Shown piece after piece: positions 18,348 to 26,372 of a stretch of DNA of 64,000 bases. The DNA comes from Microbacterium commune (lineage in GTDB: Bacteria; Actinomycetota; Actinomycetes; Actinomycetales; Microbacteriaceae). Each line of letters opens with the position of its first letter. The first letter of the stretch is position 1. The notes below the pieces were generated by a model. That model saw only the letters and a list, made by a program, of their open reading frames with translations. It ran no database searches and was not told the DNA's origin. Both the position numbers and the translations under genes were made by a program. Location: positions 124,001-188,000 of the forward strand of contig NZ_JACSPX010000001.1 in assembly GCF_014836945.1 (NCBI RefSeq), read 5' to 3'.

Positions 18348-19160
18348 TCAGTCCCGGTCGGTGATGTCGCGGGAGAGGCGCTGAGACACCCACACCGGGA
18401 TGAAGGATGCCAGGATCACGACGGTCGCGACGACGTTCACCACGTTCGCCTCGTTCGGCCGCGCCATCTGATTCATGATCCACAGCGGCAGCGTGTCGAC
18501 TCCGGGCGGGGCGGTGAAGATCGTGACGTACACCTCGTCGAAGCTCAGCGCGAAGGCGAGGATCGCCCCGGCCACCAGGGCGCTGCGGAACTGGGGGAAG
18601 GTCACCATCCGGAAGGTCTGCCACGGCGTCGCGCCGAGATCCTGAGATGCCTCCTCGAGACTCGGGTTCATGCGCCGCAGTCGCGCCAGCACGTTGTTGA
18701 ACACCATCACGATGCAGAAGGTGCCGTGTGCGATGATCATCCCCCAGAAGCCGACCTGGATGCCGATCGGCTCGAGCATCTGGTTGTAGGTGTTGTTCAG
18801 CGCGACACCGGTGACGATGCCGGGCAGCGCGATCGGCAGCACGACGAGCAGGTTCACCGAGCGCTGCCCGAAGAACCGGTAGCGCTGCAGCGCGAAGGCC
18901 ACCAGCGTCCCGAGGACGAGGGCGATCGCCGTGGCGCCGGTGGCCACCAGCACGGAGTTGAGCACCGCGTCGCGGACGGGCTGGCTGGTGAACGCCCTGC
19001 CCCACCACTCGAGGCTGAACCCCGTGATCGGCCAGCTGGCGATGCGGGCCGAGTTGAACGAGTTCAGCACGACGAGCATGAGCGGGACGTACATGAACGC
19101 GAGGATGATCGCGACGATGGCACCGAGCACGATCTTGGAGGTGCGCGACAGTCTCAGCAT
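18348..19160 (-). CDS. potC: Polyamine-type ABC transporter permease PotC
   Basis: A 270-residue inner-membrane permease with six hydrophobic helices. The coupling motif that docks on the ATPase is EEASQDLGATPWQTFRMVTFP (near 170-190). Similarity is to PotC and to permeases of the putrescine/spermidine branch. It forms the transmembrane channel with PotB. It is last in the minus-strand operon potA-potD-potB-potC, seven bases after potB. The true substrate could be a polyamine or a related cation such as an opine or GABA precursor; sequence alone does not decide. Confidence 0.88.
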   Translation of the reverse strand: MLRLSRTSKIVLGAIVAIILAFMYVPLMLVVLNSFNSARIASWPITGFSLEWWGRAFTSQPVRDAVLNSVLVATGATAIALVLGTLVAFALQRYRFFGQRSVNLLVVLPIALPGIVTGVALNNTYNQMLEPIGIQVGFWGMIIAHGTFCIVMVFNNVLARLRRMNPSLEEASQDLGATPWQTFRMVTFPQFRSALVAGAILAFALSFDEVYVTIFTAPPGVDTLPLWIMNQMARPNEANVVNVVATVVILASFIPVWVSQRLSRDITDRD

Positions 19161-19167
19161 GGTCGGC

Positions 19168-19995
19168 TCACATCCTTTCCAGAGCGCCGGTGCGCTGCAC
19201 GCTCACCAGGTAGATGACGACGAAGGCGATCGGGACGACCGAGAACGCCGCCGCCAGGGGCGGGTTGAGGTTGATGTTCGAGGCGATGACGCTTCCGATC
19301 ATCTGCGTGTCGCCGCCGACGAACTTCGCCACGAGGTAGTCGCCGAGGCTGAGCGAGAAGGTGAACACCGAGCCGGCGATGATGGCCGGCTTGATCAGCG
19401 GCAGCACGACCGTGCGGATCGTGCGCCACGACCCAGCCCCCAGATCGGCGGAGGCGTCGAACAGGTTGGCCGGCAGCTGGCGGATGGCCGTGTACACCGG
19501 CACGGCCATGTACGGCAGCCAGAGGTAGGTGAGAGTCAGCACGACGGTGAAGACGGTGAAGCCGGGCCCCCTGATGCCGAGCGGAGCGAGCATCCAGTTG
19601 AAGAATCCCTGCTCGGTGAAGGTGATGCGCATCGCGATGACCTTCACCAGGTAGCCGGCCCAGAGGGGCAGGGTGATCGACACGGCCAGCACGGCTCGCA
19701 GCCAGGGCGAGGCGACCTTCGCCATGAAGATGCCCAGCGGGACCGAGATGAGGATCGCGAGAGCGGTGACGGCGAGCGCGATCCCCAGGGTGCGCAGAGC
19801 CGTGGAGGCATATGCCGGATTCGCGACGAGCTGCTGGAAGTTGCCGAAGGTGAAGCCCGGCTTGACCTTCGAGGTGAATGGATCGGTGATCCAGAACGCC
19901 GTCACCAGGAGCATGACGAGCGAGAAGATGTAGATGCCGATCAGCCAGGCCATCGGCAGGGCCAGCAGACCGGCGATGCGTGCGCGGCGCTTCAT
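19168..19995 (-). CDS. potB: Polyamine-type ABC transporter permease PotB
   Basis: A 275-residue permease with six hydrophobic helices. The coupling loop is LFDASADLGAGSWRTIRTVVLP (near 178-199), matching PotB-type subunits. It partners with PotC to form the membrane channel. The ATG at 19993-19995 follows potD after a 73-base gap that holds a strong hairpin (20027-20058), which could reduce expression of the permease genes relative to the binding protein. Assignment to PotB rather than PotC follows operon order and the sequence of the EAA loop. Confidence 0.88.
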   Translation of the reverse strand: MKRRARIAGLLALPMAWLIGIYIFSLVMLLVTAFWITDPFTSKVKPGFTFGNFQQLVANPAYASTALRTLGIALAVTALAILISVPLGIFMAKVASPWLRAVLAVSITLPLWAGYLVKVIAMRITFTEQGFFNWMLAPLGIRGPGFTVFTVVLTLTYLWLPYMAVPVYTAIRQLPANLFDASADLGAGSWRTIRTVVLPLIKPAIIAGSVFTFSLSLGDYLVAKFVGGDTQMIGSVIASNINLNPPLAAAFSVVPIAFVVIYLVSVQRTGALERM

Positions 19996-20026
19996 GTCGT
20001 TCCTGTCGGAGTCGAGAGGGTGCGAT

Positions 20027-20058
20027 CCGGGGCGGAGGAGTCGTCTCCCCCGCCCCGG
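20027..20058 (-). terminator. Intercistronic hairpin between potD and potB
   Basis: A 9-bp outer stem (CCGGGGCGG with CCGCCCCGG) plus a mismatch, four inner pairs and a TCGT loop. It has no U-tract. In other transporter operons such hairpins lower read-through and stabilise the binding-protein mRNA, a role inferred here. Confidence 0.55.
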
Positions 20059-20068
20059 GCGGGCCGGG

Positions 20069-21250
20069 TCAGCCCTTGACGCTGGTCCAGGCGTCCGTCC
20101 ACTGCTGGAAGTTCGTGCACTTCACGTCCGTGCGGCCGTCGATGCACTGCTCGATCGGGGTGGTCCAGAACCACACCTTCTTGAAGTACTCCTCGTTCGT
20201 GGCGTTGTAGTACTCGCAGTGCGCCTTCGCCTCTTCGCTGGTGTCGCAGAAGGCGGCGTTGGCGGGCGCCATGCCGAAGTTCATCGCGATGGCGCCGTTG
20301 ACCTCGGGCGAGGAGGCGTAGTCCATCCACGCGTACGCGCAGTTCGGGTTCTTCGACTTCGCGGCCAGCATCCAGGCGTCTGACCATCCGGTCGAGCCCT
20401 CCTCGGGCAGCACGCTCTTGTACTTGTCATCCTCGGTGAGCTTGCGCAGCACCTCCCACGAGGTGCCGAGCACGGTGGTGCCACCGGCGAACGAGGTGAT
20501 CTGAGCCGCGGGGTCCGACCAGTACTCCGAGACGATGCCGTTCTGCTGCTTGAGCAGGTCGACAGCGGCCTTGAGCTGCTTCTCATCGAGCGCATACGGG
20601 TTCTCGATGCCCAGGTCGGGTTCGTGCGCCATCAGGTACACGGCGGCGTCGGCGATGTAGATCGGGGCGTCGTACGCGATGACCTTGCCGGCGTACGGGC
20701 TGTCCTTCTCCCACGCCACGTCCCAGCTGGTGGGCTCTTCGGTGACGATCTCGCTGTTGTACTGCAGGATGTTCGCGCCGCGACCGATCGGAATGCCGTA
20801 GGACTTGCCGTTGATGGTGTCGTAGATCTGACCCTTCATGCCCTCCACGATGTCGTCGCCGAAGTTCGGGATGTGCTCGAGGTTCAGCGGCTGCACGTCG
20901 CCGCCGGCGATCAGGCGCAGACTCGCGTCGCCCGACGCCGAGACGAGGTCGTAGTCGCCCGTGCGCATCAGCTGCACCATCTCGTCGCTCGTTCCGGCGA
21001 CGCGTCGGTTGACCGTGCATCCGGTCGCCTCGGTGAACGCGTCGGTCCACGCGGGCTCCACGAAGCCCGACCAGGCGATGATGTTCACCTCCTTCTCGTT
21101 CTCGCCGAGCTTGTCCATCATCGGAACATCGGGGACGTCGATCGACAGGCCGCCGGAGCCGTCCGTCGATTCCGTGGTGCTCGAGCAGCCAGACAGCGCC
21201 AGGGCTGCGGCTGCGGTGAGGGCCGAGACGGCCAGGATCTTCTTTCGCAT
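20069..21250 (-). CDS. potD: Polyamine-type ABC transporter substrate-binding lipoprotein
   Basis: A 393-residue extracytoplasmic solute-binding lipoprotein. The signal is MRKKILAVSALTAAAALALSGC with the lipid-modified cysteine at C22. The mature domain has the PotD/PotF-like fold, with NIIAWSGFVEPAW (about 57-69) and a C-terminal half rich in aromatic residues. It captures the substrate and delivers it to PotBC. The ATG has AAGGAG upstream. It is second in the operon, after potA. The canonical polyamine-contact residues cannot be checked confidently without alignment, so spermidine/putrescine is the family-level assignment. Confidence 0.88.
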   Translation of the reverse strand: MRKKILAVSALTAAAALALSGCSSTTESTDGSGGLSIDVPDVPMMDKLGENEKEVNIIAWSGFVEPAWTDAFTEATGCTVNRRVAGTSDEMVQLMRTGDYDLVSASGDASLRLIAGGDVQPLNLEHIPNFGDDIVEGMKGQIYDTINGKSYGIPIGRGANILQYNSEIVTEEPTSWDVAWEKDSPYAGKVIAYDAPIYIADAAVYLMAHEPDLGIENPYALDEKQLKAAVDLLKQQNGIVSEYWSDPAAQITSFAGGTTVLGTSWEVLRKLTEDDKYKSVLPEEGSTGWSDAWMLAAKSKNPNCAYAWMDYASSPEVNGAIAMNFGMAPANAAFCDTSEEAKAHCEYYNATNEEYFKKVWFWTTPIEQCIDGRTDVKCTNFQQWTDAWTSVKG

Positions 21251-21298
21251 GGATCTCTCCTTTGTGATCGCGGTGCGCGGGTGGGAACAGGGTGGTGC

Positions 21299-22366
21299 TC
21301 AGGGAAGTCGTGCTGCGTGCGCCGGGTTCCAGGCGGCACGCACCCGATCGCCTCGCCGCGGCACGTCCAGACCGGCGATGTGATGGGCGTTCGGTCGCTC
21401 GGCGATGATGTCGACGCCGGCATCGGAGGTGATCAGGTAGCGGGTGGCCGGTCCGGTGTAGACGATCTCGGCGATCGTGCCGGTCAGCCCCACGTCGCCG
21501 TCGGCGAGCGCGTCGGAAGCACCGAGCATCCGCACCCGCTCCGGACGGATGCTCATGGTGCGGCGGGTGCCGGTGAGCTCCTGCGCGAGCTCAGCGCCGA
21601 TGAGGTTCGACAGCCCGAGGAAGCGCGCGACGAACTCCGTCTGCGGCTCCTCGTAGACCTCGCGGGCGGTGCCGACCTGCTCGATGCGACCGTTGTTGAA
21701 CACGGCGACGCGATCGCTCAGCGTCAGCGCCTCCTCCTGATCGTGCGTGACGAAGACGAAGGTGATGCCGACCTCCCGCTGGATCTGCTTCAGCTCGATC
21801 TGCATCTGCTCGCGCAGCTGCTTGTCGAGGGCTCCGAGGGGTTCGTCGAGCAGCAGCACCTGCGGCCGCAGGATCAGCGCGCGGGCCAGGGCGATGCGCT
21901 GGCGCTGGCCGCCCGAGAGCTGATGGGGCAGGCGGTCGGCGACGTGGTCGAGACGCACGCGCCGCAGCGACTCGGCGACCTGCTCGACGCGTTCGCTCCT
22001 GCTGGTCCCCTTCACGCGCAGTCCGTAGCCGACGTTCTCGGCGATGGTCATGTGGGGGAAGAGCGCGTAGTCCTGGAAGACCGTGTTGACGTCACGGGCG
22101 TGCGGCGGGGTGCGAGTGACGTCCACGCCGGAGAGACGGACGGTGCCGGAGGTCGCCTCCTCGAACCCGGCGATGATGCGCAGCACGGTGGTCTTGCCGG
22201 ATCCCGACGGGCCCAGCATGGAGAGGAACTCCCCCGGCGCGACGTGCAGATCGAGATCGCGCACCGCGGTGAAGTCGCCGAAGGACTTGGTCAGGCCCGA
22301 CAGTGACACGCTGCCGGGAGCTGCGGCGTCGCTGTCGGCATCGGTGGCCAGCGCGGCAGTCGTCAT
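21299..22366 (-). CDS. potA: Polyamine-type ABC transporter ATP-binding protein
   Basis: A 355-residue ATPase powering the transporter. It has Walker A GPSGSGKTT, the Q-loop in FQDYALFPHMT, signature LSGGQRQR, Walker B VLLLDEPLGALD, the switch histidine in FVTHDQEEA, and a C-terminal TOBE domain (about 285-355). I chose the ATG at 22364-22366 because GAGGAG sits seven bases upstream; the in-frame ATG at 22387 has no ribosome-binding site. It is first in the operon and is transcribed from a clear promoter with an embedded palindrome (22407-22435), divergent from the GntR gene. Confidence 0.92.
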   Translation of the reverse strand: MTTAALATDADSDAAAPGSVSLSGLTKSFGDFTAVRDLDLHVAPGEFLSMLGPSGSGKTTVLRIIAGFEEATSGTVRLSGVDVTRTPPHARDVNTVFQDYALFPHMTIAENVGYGLRVKGTSRSERVEQVAESLRRVRLDHVADRLPHQLSGGQRQRIALARALILRPQVLLLDEPLGALDKQLREQMQIELKQIQREVGITFVFVTHDQEEALTLSDRVAVFNNGRIEQVGTAREVYEEPQTEFVARFLGLSNLIGAELAQELTGTRRTMSIRPERVRMLGASDALADGDVGLTGTIAEIVYTGPATRYLITSDAGVDIIAERPNAHHIAGLDVPRRGDRVRAAWNPAHAARLP

Positions 22367-22406
22367 CTCGTGCTCCTCGATCCTCATCGATACGGAAGGT
22401 CGGTTA

Positions 22407-22435
22407 AACATATAAGACCGTAGGTCATATTTCAA
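22407..22435 (-). promoter_or_regulatory. potADBC promoter with embedded palindromic operator
   Basis: On the minus strand there is TTGAAA (22435-22430), a 17-base spacer and TATGTT (22412-22407), a good sigma-70-type promoter. The spacer is filled by the palindrome at 22412-22430: GACC-GTA-GGTC core with flanking ATAA/ATAT (7 of 8 arm bases symmetric). A dimer bound here would block RNA polymerase, and the adjacent divergent GntR gene is the natural candidate. Confidence 0.7.
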
Positions 22436-22473
22436 CTCTTCTCCGCGGATCGACGACGTGGAAGAATCCAGAG

Positions 22474-23265
22474 ATGGACTCGCTGACCTCCCCCGCCGGT
22501 GCGCGCACCGATCCGGATCGTCAGCGGGGCCGTCACCCGCACCGGCTGCAGGGCGCCCTCTTCCAGTCGATCGGGGATGAAGGCCGTGCGGAGCTCGTCG
22601 TGCGCCGGCTCGTGGACGCCATCCACCGCGGTCACCTGCGGGCCGGTGAGCGGCTCCCATCCGAATCCGACCTCGCGCGCAGCTTCGGTGTCGCACCGGT
22701 CACCGTGCGGGAGGCTCTGCTCACGCTGCGCGGCCAGGGACTGATCGTCACGCGTCGTGGACGCAACGGGGGCAGCTTCGTCGTCGACGACGCCGATCCG
22801 CTCGCCTTCGCGCACGATGCGCTCATGCGCATGTCGCGGCTCGCGCTGCGTGACATGGGCGCGCACTACAGTGCGATCACGGCCGCCGCCGTCCGTCTCG
22901 CCGCACGGCGCGCGGATGTCAGCGAAGCCGGCCGGGTGCGCCGTCGCCTCGAGCTGGTCGACGATCTCGACGTCGACCAGCAGCGCCGCCTCCTCGATGA
23001 TGTGCTCGTCGAGCTCGTCTCGCTGAGCCAGTCGGCCCGTCTGACCCGCGAGCAGATGAAGCTGCAGGCCGAGTTCTCGCCCTACCTCCGTCTCGCCGCA
23101 CCGGACGGCGCGGGACTGCGCAGTCAGTCGGCGGCGCTCGCCGCCATCATCAGAGCGGTCGAGGAGGGCGATCCCGACACGGCGGGAGCGCGCACCGAAG
23201 GTCTGGTCGTCGGCGTCATCGACGCTCTCATCCACCTGCAGAGCTCGCCCGCGAGCACCTCATGA
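22474..23265 (+). CDS. GntR/FadR-family transcriptional regulator
   Basis: A 263-residue regulator. The winged helix-turn-helix spans about residues 40-103, including RLPSESDLARSFGVAPVTVREALLTL and the wing TRRGRNGGSFV. The C-terminal helical domain is of the FCD effector-binding type. It is divergent from the pot operon, whose promoter contains a palindrome, so it probably represses that operon in response to a substrate or metabolite. Its stop overlaps the start of a Cache-domain gene (ATGA), so regulator and sensor-like protein are made together. AAGAAT lies six bases before the ATG, a variant of the leaderless -10. Confidence 0.88.
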   Translation: MDSLTSPAGARTDPDRQRGRHPHRLQGALFQSIGDEGRAELVVRRLVDAIHRGHLRAGERLPSESDLARSFGVAPVTVREALLTLRGQGLIVTRRGRNGGSFVVDDADPLAFAHDALMRMSRLALRDMGAHYSAITAAAVRLAARRADVSEAGRVRRRLELVDDLDVDQQRRLLDDVLVELVSLSQSARLTREQMKLQAEFSPYLRLAAPDGAGLRSQSAALAAIIRAVEEGDPDTAGARTEGLVVGVIDALIHLQSSPASTS

Positions 23266-24035
23266 GTCCCGCCCATCGACGTGCACTGGAGGACGCGATG
23301 AACACCCCCACGACACCCGCCGCCACCACACCCGCCCCCATGACACCCGAACCTGCGGATGCGGTCCGGATGGTCGAGGAGTACTTCGGCGCTCCGATCC
23401 GCATGCTCGACAGCTGGGTCGCCTCCTGTGCCGCGGAGCTCTCGGTCGCGCTCGGCGAGGGTTCGCTGACCCGGCCCCGGTTCGACGCGATCGTCGAGCC
23501 GTACGCCGCGCGCACCCTGGCGCTGGACGCCGTGCCGGTCTACGGCGCCGGCTTCATCGCGGCGATCGATCTTCTCGCCGACGCCCGCAGCCACCTCGCC
23601 TGGTGGCAGGGCGAAGGCGGCCGGCAGCTGGTGCTCGCCTCGCAGACCGTGAACAAGGAGTACATCGACTACAGCGAACTCGAGTGGTACCGCGTGCCGA
23701 TGAGCACGGGAGGACCGCACGTGGCGGGCCCGTACGTCGACTACCTATGCAGCGACGAGTACACGATCACCGTGGCCGTTCCCGCCAGTGACGGCGGGCG
23801 CCTGCTGGGTGTGGCAGGGCTCGACCTGCTCGTCGCCGAGGTCGAGCGAGAGATCATTCCGCGCTTCGCCTCGCTGGGCCAGCAGGTGACCCTCGTCAAC
23901 GGTGTCGGCCGGGTCGTGGTCTCCACCGATCCGCGCTGCGCGACGGGTGACTCGGTGCGCGGCAGCAGGCTCGCCGACCTTCCCCGACTGTCCTGCGACG
24001 GCGTCGCGCTCGACGTGATCGTGGAGAGCGTCTGA
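23262..24035 (+). CDS. Soluble Cache-domain protein
   Basis: A 257-residue protein with a Cache-like ligand-binding core: YIDYSELEWYRVPMSTGGPHVAGPYVD (near 127-153) is followed by a strand-rich GGRLLGVAGLDLLV. Cache domains normally sit outside the membrane in chemoreceptors and kinases, but here no signal peptide or membrane helix is visible, so the protein appears cytoplasmic. The start overlaps the GntR stop by four bases; an internal ATG at 23298 is possible. Context suggests a cytosolic sensor or co-regulator for the adjacent GntR protein and pot transporter. That role is inference. Confidence 0.75.
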   Translation: MSPAHRRALEDAMNTPTTPAATTPAPMTPEPADAVRMVEEYFGAPIRMLDSWVASCAAELSVALGEGSLTRPRFDAIVEPYAARTLALDAVPVYGAGFIAAIDLLADARSHLAWWQGEGGRQLVLASQTVNKEYIDYSELEWYRVPMSTGGPHVAGPYVDYLCSDEYTITVAVPASDGGRLLGVAGLDLLVAEVEREIIPRFASLGQQVTLVNGVGRVVVSTDPRCATGDSVRGSRLADLPRLSCDGVALDVIVESV

Positions 24036-24098
24036 GGTCGCGATCCATCCGGAGGTCTTGACTTCGTACCGAGGTCGAGGCACCCTGTCTGTAGATCA

Positions 24099-24149
24099 AC
24101 TCAGCGCCCGGGAGTCTTGCAGGCATCGCCGCAGCACCGGGCGCTGAGT
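24099..24149. terminator. Long-loop hairpin between convergent genes
   Basis: A perfect 13-bp stem (24099-24111 with 24137-24149, arm ACTCAGCGCCCGG) enclosing a 25-nt loop, between the Cache gene and prsW. No U-tract follows. It probably ends both transcripts, although the long loop is unusual for an intrinsic terminator. Confidence 0.5.
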
Positions 24150-24173
24150 CTGTCTTCGCCCGGTGCGGAGCCG

Positions 24174-25376
24174 TCAGTACGCGAGCAGACGCGCCCTGGC
24201 ATCCCTGGTACGCATCAGCAGAGCGTGCTCGTCCGCCGCGGCCAGCGGGTCGCGACCGGTGATCGCCCGCTGCCGCACGGCGGCGAGCGCCGCGGCATCG
24301 TGGATGAACGACTGCATCACCGTTCGGCGGTCGCCGCGCAGACCGGATGCCCAGCGCAGGCCCGTCCGCCGGCCCGCCGGGGTCGCCAGCATCTCGACCT
24401 CCTGCGGGGTGAACCATCCGGCGGCGGCGTACTCGCTCAGGCGCAGGCGCGTCAGACGCGTCTCCTCCCGGCGCAGCGCCAGGATCGCGATGATGAACCC
24501 GATAAACAGCGGAACCTGCGTGGTGATGTACAGCGCGAGGAAGTCGCCCAGCAGAGACGAGCCGTTCCAGTACGCGTGAAGGCCGACGGCGCCGACCAGG
24601 CCGACCGCACCCGACCCCACGGCGGACGCTGTGCTCGCACCCCGACGTGCGGCCAGGCCGATGGCGAATCCGGTCAGAGCGGTGAACATGGCGTGCGCGA
24701 ACGGCGAGACCAGCCCGCGGAGGATGAACGTGACCGTGAGGTCAGCGGCACCGCCGGAGGTGAGGCTGGTGCCGAAGTACTGGATGTTCTCGGTGAACGC
24801 GAACCCGGCACCGACCAGCGCTCCGTAGACCACGCCGTCGACCGGCCCGTCGAAGGCTCGACGGCCGATGACGAACACCAGCAGCACCCCGAGGCCCTTC
24901 GCGAGCTCCTCGATCACGGGCGCCTGGATGACCGCGGCGAAGAACTCGTTGCGCTGCCCGACAGCCAGCGCGAACGCCAGATCGACCAGCAGGGTGATGC
25001 CGACGGCCGCCACGGCGCCCCAGGCGAGCGCGAAGACGACCAGGTTCTTCGGCTCGGGTTCCCACCGATCGATCATCCGCACGCCGGTGAGCACGATCGC
25101 GAGCGGCACGAACGCGAGGACGAGCCCGACGATCGACGCCCCCACGCCGAGGAACAGCGCGAAGTACGCGATCAGCGCGATCATCAGGAAGGCGAGCACG
25201 CCGAACGCCCACACCGACGCGCTCCGCCCGCGCCGCGCGGGCATCGGCAGGGCCGGCATGGCGGGTGCGGGTGCGGGTGCGGACGGCGCCGGTGGCGTGT
25301 ACCGGGAACGGCCGGCGAGCAGCGTGGGGAACGGGTCCGACGACTGCGCGGCCGGGGGCCGTGCTCCAAAGCTCAT
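24174..25376 (-). CDS. PrsW family intramembrane metalloprotease
   Basis: A 400-residue membrane protein. A Pro/Ala-rich cytoplasmic N-terminus (to about 50) precedes eight or so hydrophobic segments. The M82 protease motifs are visible: VIEELAKG (EExxK type), GFAFTENIQY, SPFAHAMFT and a late LHAYWN. PrsW clips an anti-sigma factor in Bacillus; targets in actinobacteria are unknown. The C-terminal 110 residues are a soluble, mostly helical extension that may bind a partner. The ATG at 25376 has TAGGCT six bases upstream (25383-25388), so the mRNA is probably leaderless; the earlier TTG is rejected. Confidence 0.85.
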   Translation of the reverse strand: MSFGARPPAAQSSDPFPTLLAGRSRYTPPAPSAPAPAPAMPALPMPARRGRSASVWAFGVLAFLMIALIAYFALFLGVGASIVGLVLAFVPLAIVLTGVRMIDRWEPEPKNLVVFALAWGAVAAVGITLLVDLAFALAVGQRNEFFAAVIQAPVIEELAKGLGVLLVFVIGRRAFDGPVDGVVYGALVGAGFAFTENIQYFGTSLTSGGAADLTVTFILRGLVSPFAHAMFTALTGFAIGLAARRGASTASAVGSGAVGLVGAVGLHAYWNGSSLLGDFLALYITTQVPLFIGFIIAILALRREETRLTRLRLSEYAAAGWFTPQEVEMLATPAGRRTGLRWASGLRGDRRTVMQSFIHDAAALAAVRQRAITGRDPLAAADEHALLMRTRDARARLLAY

Positions 25377-25435
25377 GAGCAAAGCCTAGAGGCCGCCTCT
25401 GCCACGGGCGGCATCGCGACGGGTAGCGTAGAGGC

Positions 25436-26305
25436 ATGCGTTTCGCCCATCTGCGCGCTCGCGATTCCGAGGACCTGCAGCTCGCCGTCATCGACGGCGC
25501 GGAGGCCATCCTCGTCAGCGACCTCCTCTCCCCCGCTCCGTCGACCCTGCAGCAGCTGATCGAGGGCGGCGACGAGCTGCTCGCGCAGCTGCGAGCCGCC
25601 TTCGCCTCGGGCGATGCGCCACGGCATCCGGTGTCGGGCATGCGCTTCGGCCCCGCCGTCGTCGCGCCGCCGGTCATCCTCGCCGTCGGCCTGAACTACG
25701 CCGCTCATTCGAGCGAGCTGGGCCTCAAGACCGACACCGCCCCCACGGTGTTCACCCTGTGGCCCAACTCGCTCGGCGCGCACGACGAGACGACGTCGTG
25801 GCCGCGCGCCCTGAGCGAATCCGTCGACTACGAGGCCGAGCTCGGCGTGATCATCGGCCGTCCCGCCAAAGACCTCACGGTCGACGAGGCGCTCGACGCG
25901 GTCTGGGGCTACACGGTCGTCAACGACATCACAGCGCGTGACATCCAGTTCGCGGAGGCGCAGTGGTCGCGATGCAAGTCGTTCGACGGCTTCACCCCGA
26001 CCGGTCCCGTGGTCGTCACGGCTGATGAGATCCCCGACCCGCAGGACCTGCACATCTGGGCCGTCGTCGACGGGCAGACCGTGCAGGACGCCAGCACGGG
26101 GCAGATGGTGCGCAGCGTCGCGACGCTGATCGCGCACCTGTCGTCGTCGGCCACCCTGCAGCCGGGAACCCTGATCTCCACCGGCAGCCCCGGCGGCGCC
26201 GGCTACTCGCGCGATCCGCAGATCTTCCTGCGGGACGGCTCCACGGTCACGGTGGGTGTCGACGGGATCGGCGAGCTCACGACGCACTGCCGCACCCTGG
26301 GCTGA
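25436..26305 (+). CDS. Fumarylacetoacetate hydrolase family protein
   Basis: A 289-residue FAH-superfamily enzyme that would hydrolyse or decarboxylate a beta-diketo acid using Mg2+. Landmarks are the GLNYAAHSSE block, YEAELGVIIGR (metal-binding Glu residues), GYTVVNDITARDIQ and KSFDGFTPTGP. Many bacterial members act as 2-hydroxyhepta-diene-dioate isomerases, acylpyruvases or oxaloacetate decarboxylases. No aromatic-degradation genes are adjacent, which favours a housekeeping acylpyruvase-like role, but this is not decided by sequence. TAGCGT lies six bases before the ATG (25424-25429), indicating a leaderless transcript. It is divergent from prsW. Confidence 0.87.
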   Translation: MRFAHLRARDSEDLQLAVIDGAEAILVSDLLSPAPSTLQQLIEGGDELLAQLRAAFASGDAPRHPVSGMRFGPAVVAPPVILAVGLNYAAHSSELGLKTDTAPTVFTLWPNSLGAHDETTSWPRALSESVDYEAELGVIIGRPAKDLTVDEALDAVWGYTVVNDITARDIQFAEAQWSRCKSFDGFTPTGPVVVTADEIPDPQDLHIWAVVDGQTVQDASTGQMVRSVATLIAHLSSSATLQPGTLISTGSPGGAGYSRDPQIFLRDGSTVTVGVDGIGELTTHCRTLG

Positions 26306-26328
26306 TCCGCGTCGGTCGAACGCGAGAA

Positions 26329-26356
26329 GAGGCGGATGCCCCAGGGCACCCGCCTC
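26329..26356. terminator. Bidirectional terminator between FAH gene and aspA
   Basis: Inverted repeat GAGGCGG (26329-26335) with CCGCCTC (26350-26356), and inner GCCC/GGGC pairing, just after the FAH stop and 17 bases past the aspA stop. It lies between convergent genes. Confidence 0.6.
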
Positions 26357-26372
26357 GTCTCGATCTCCGGCG

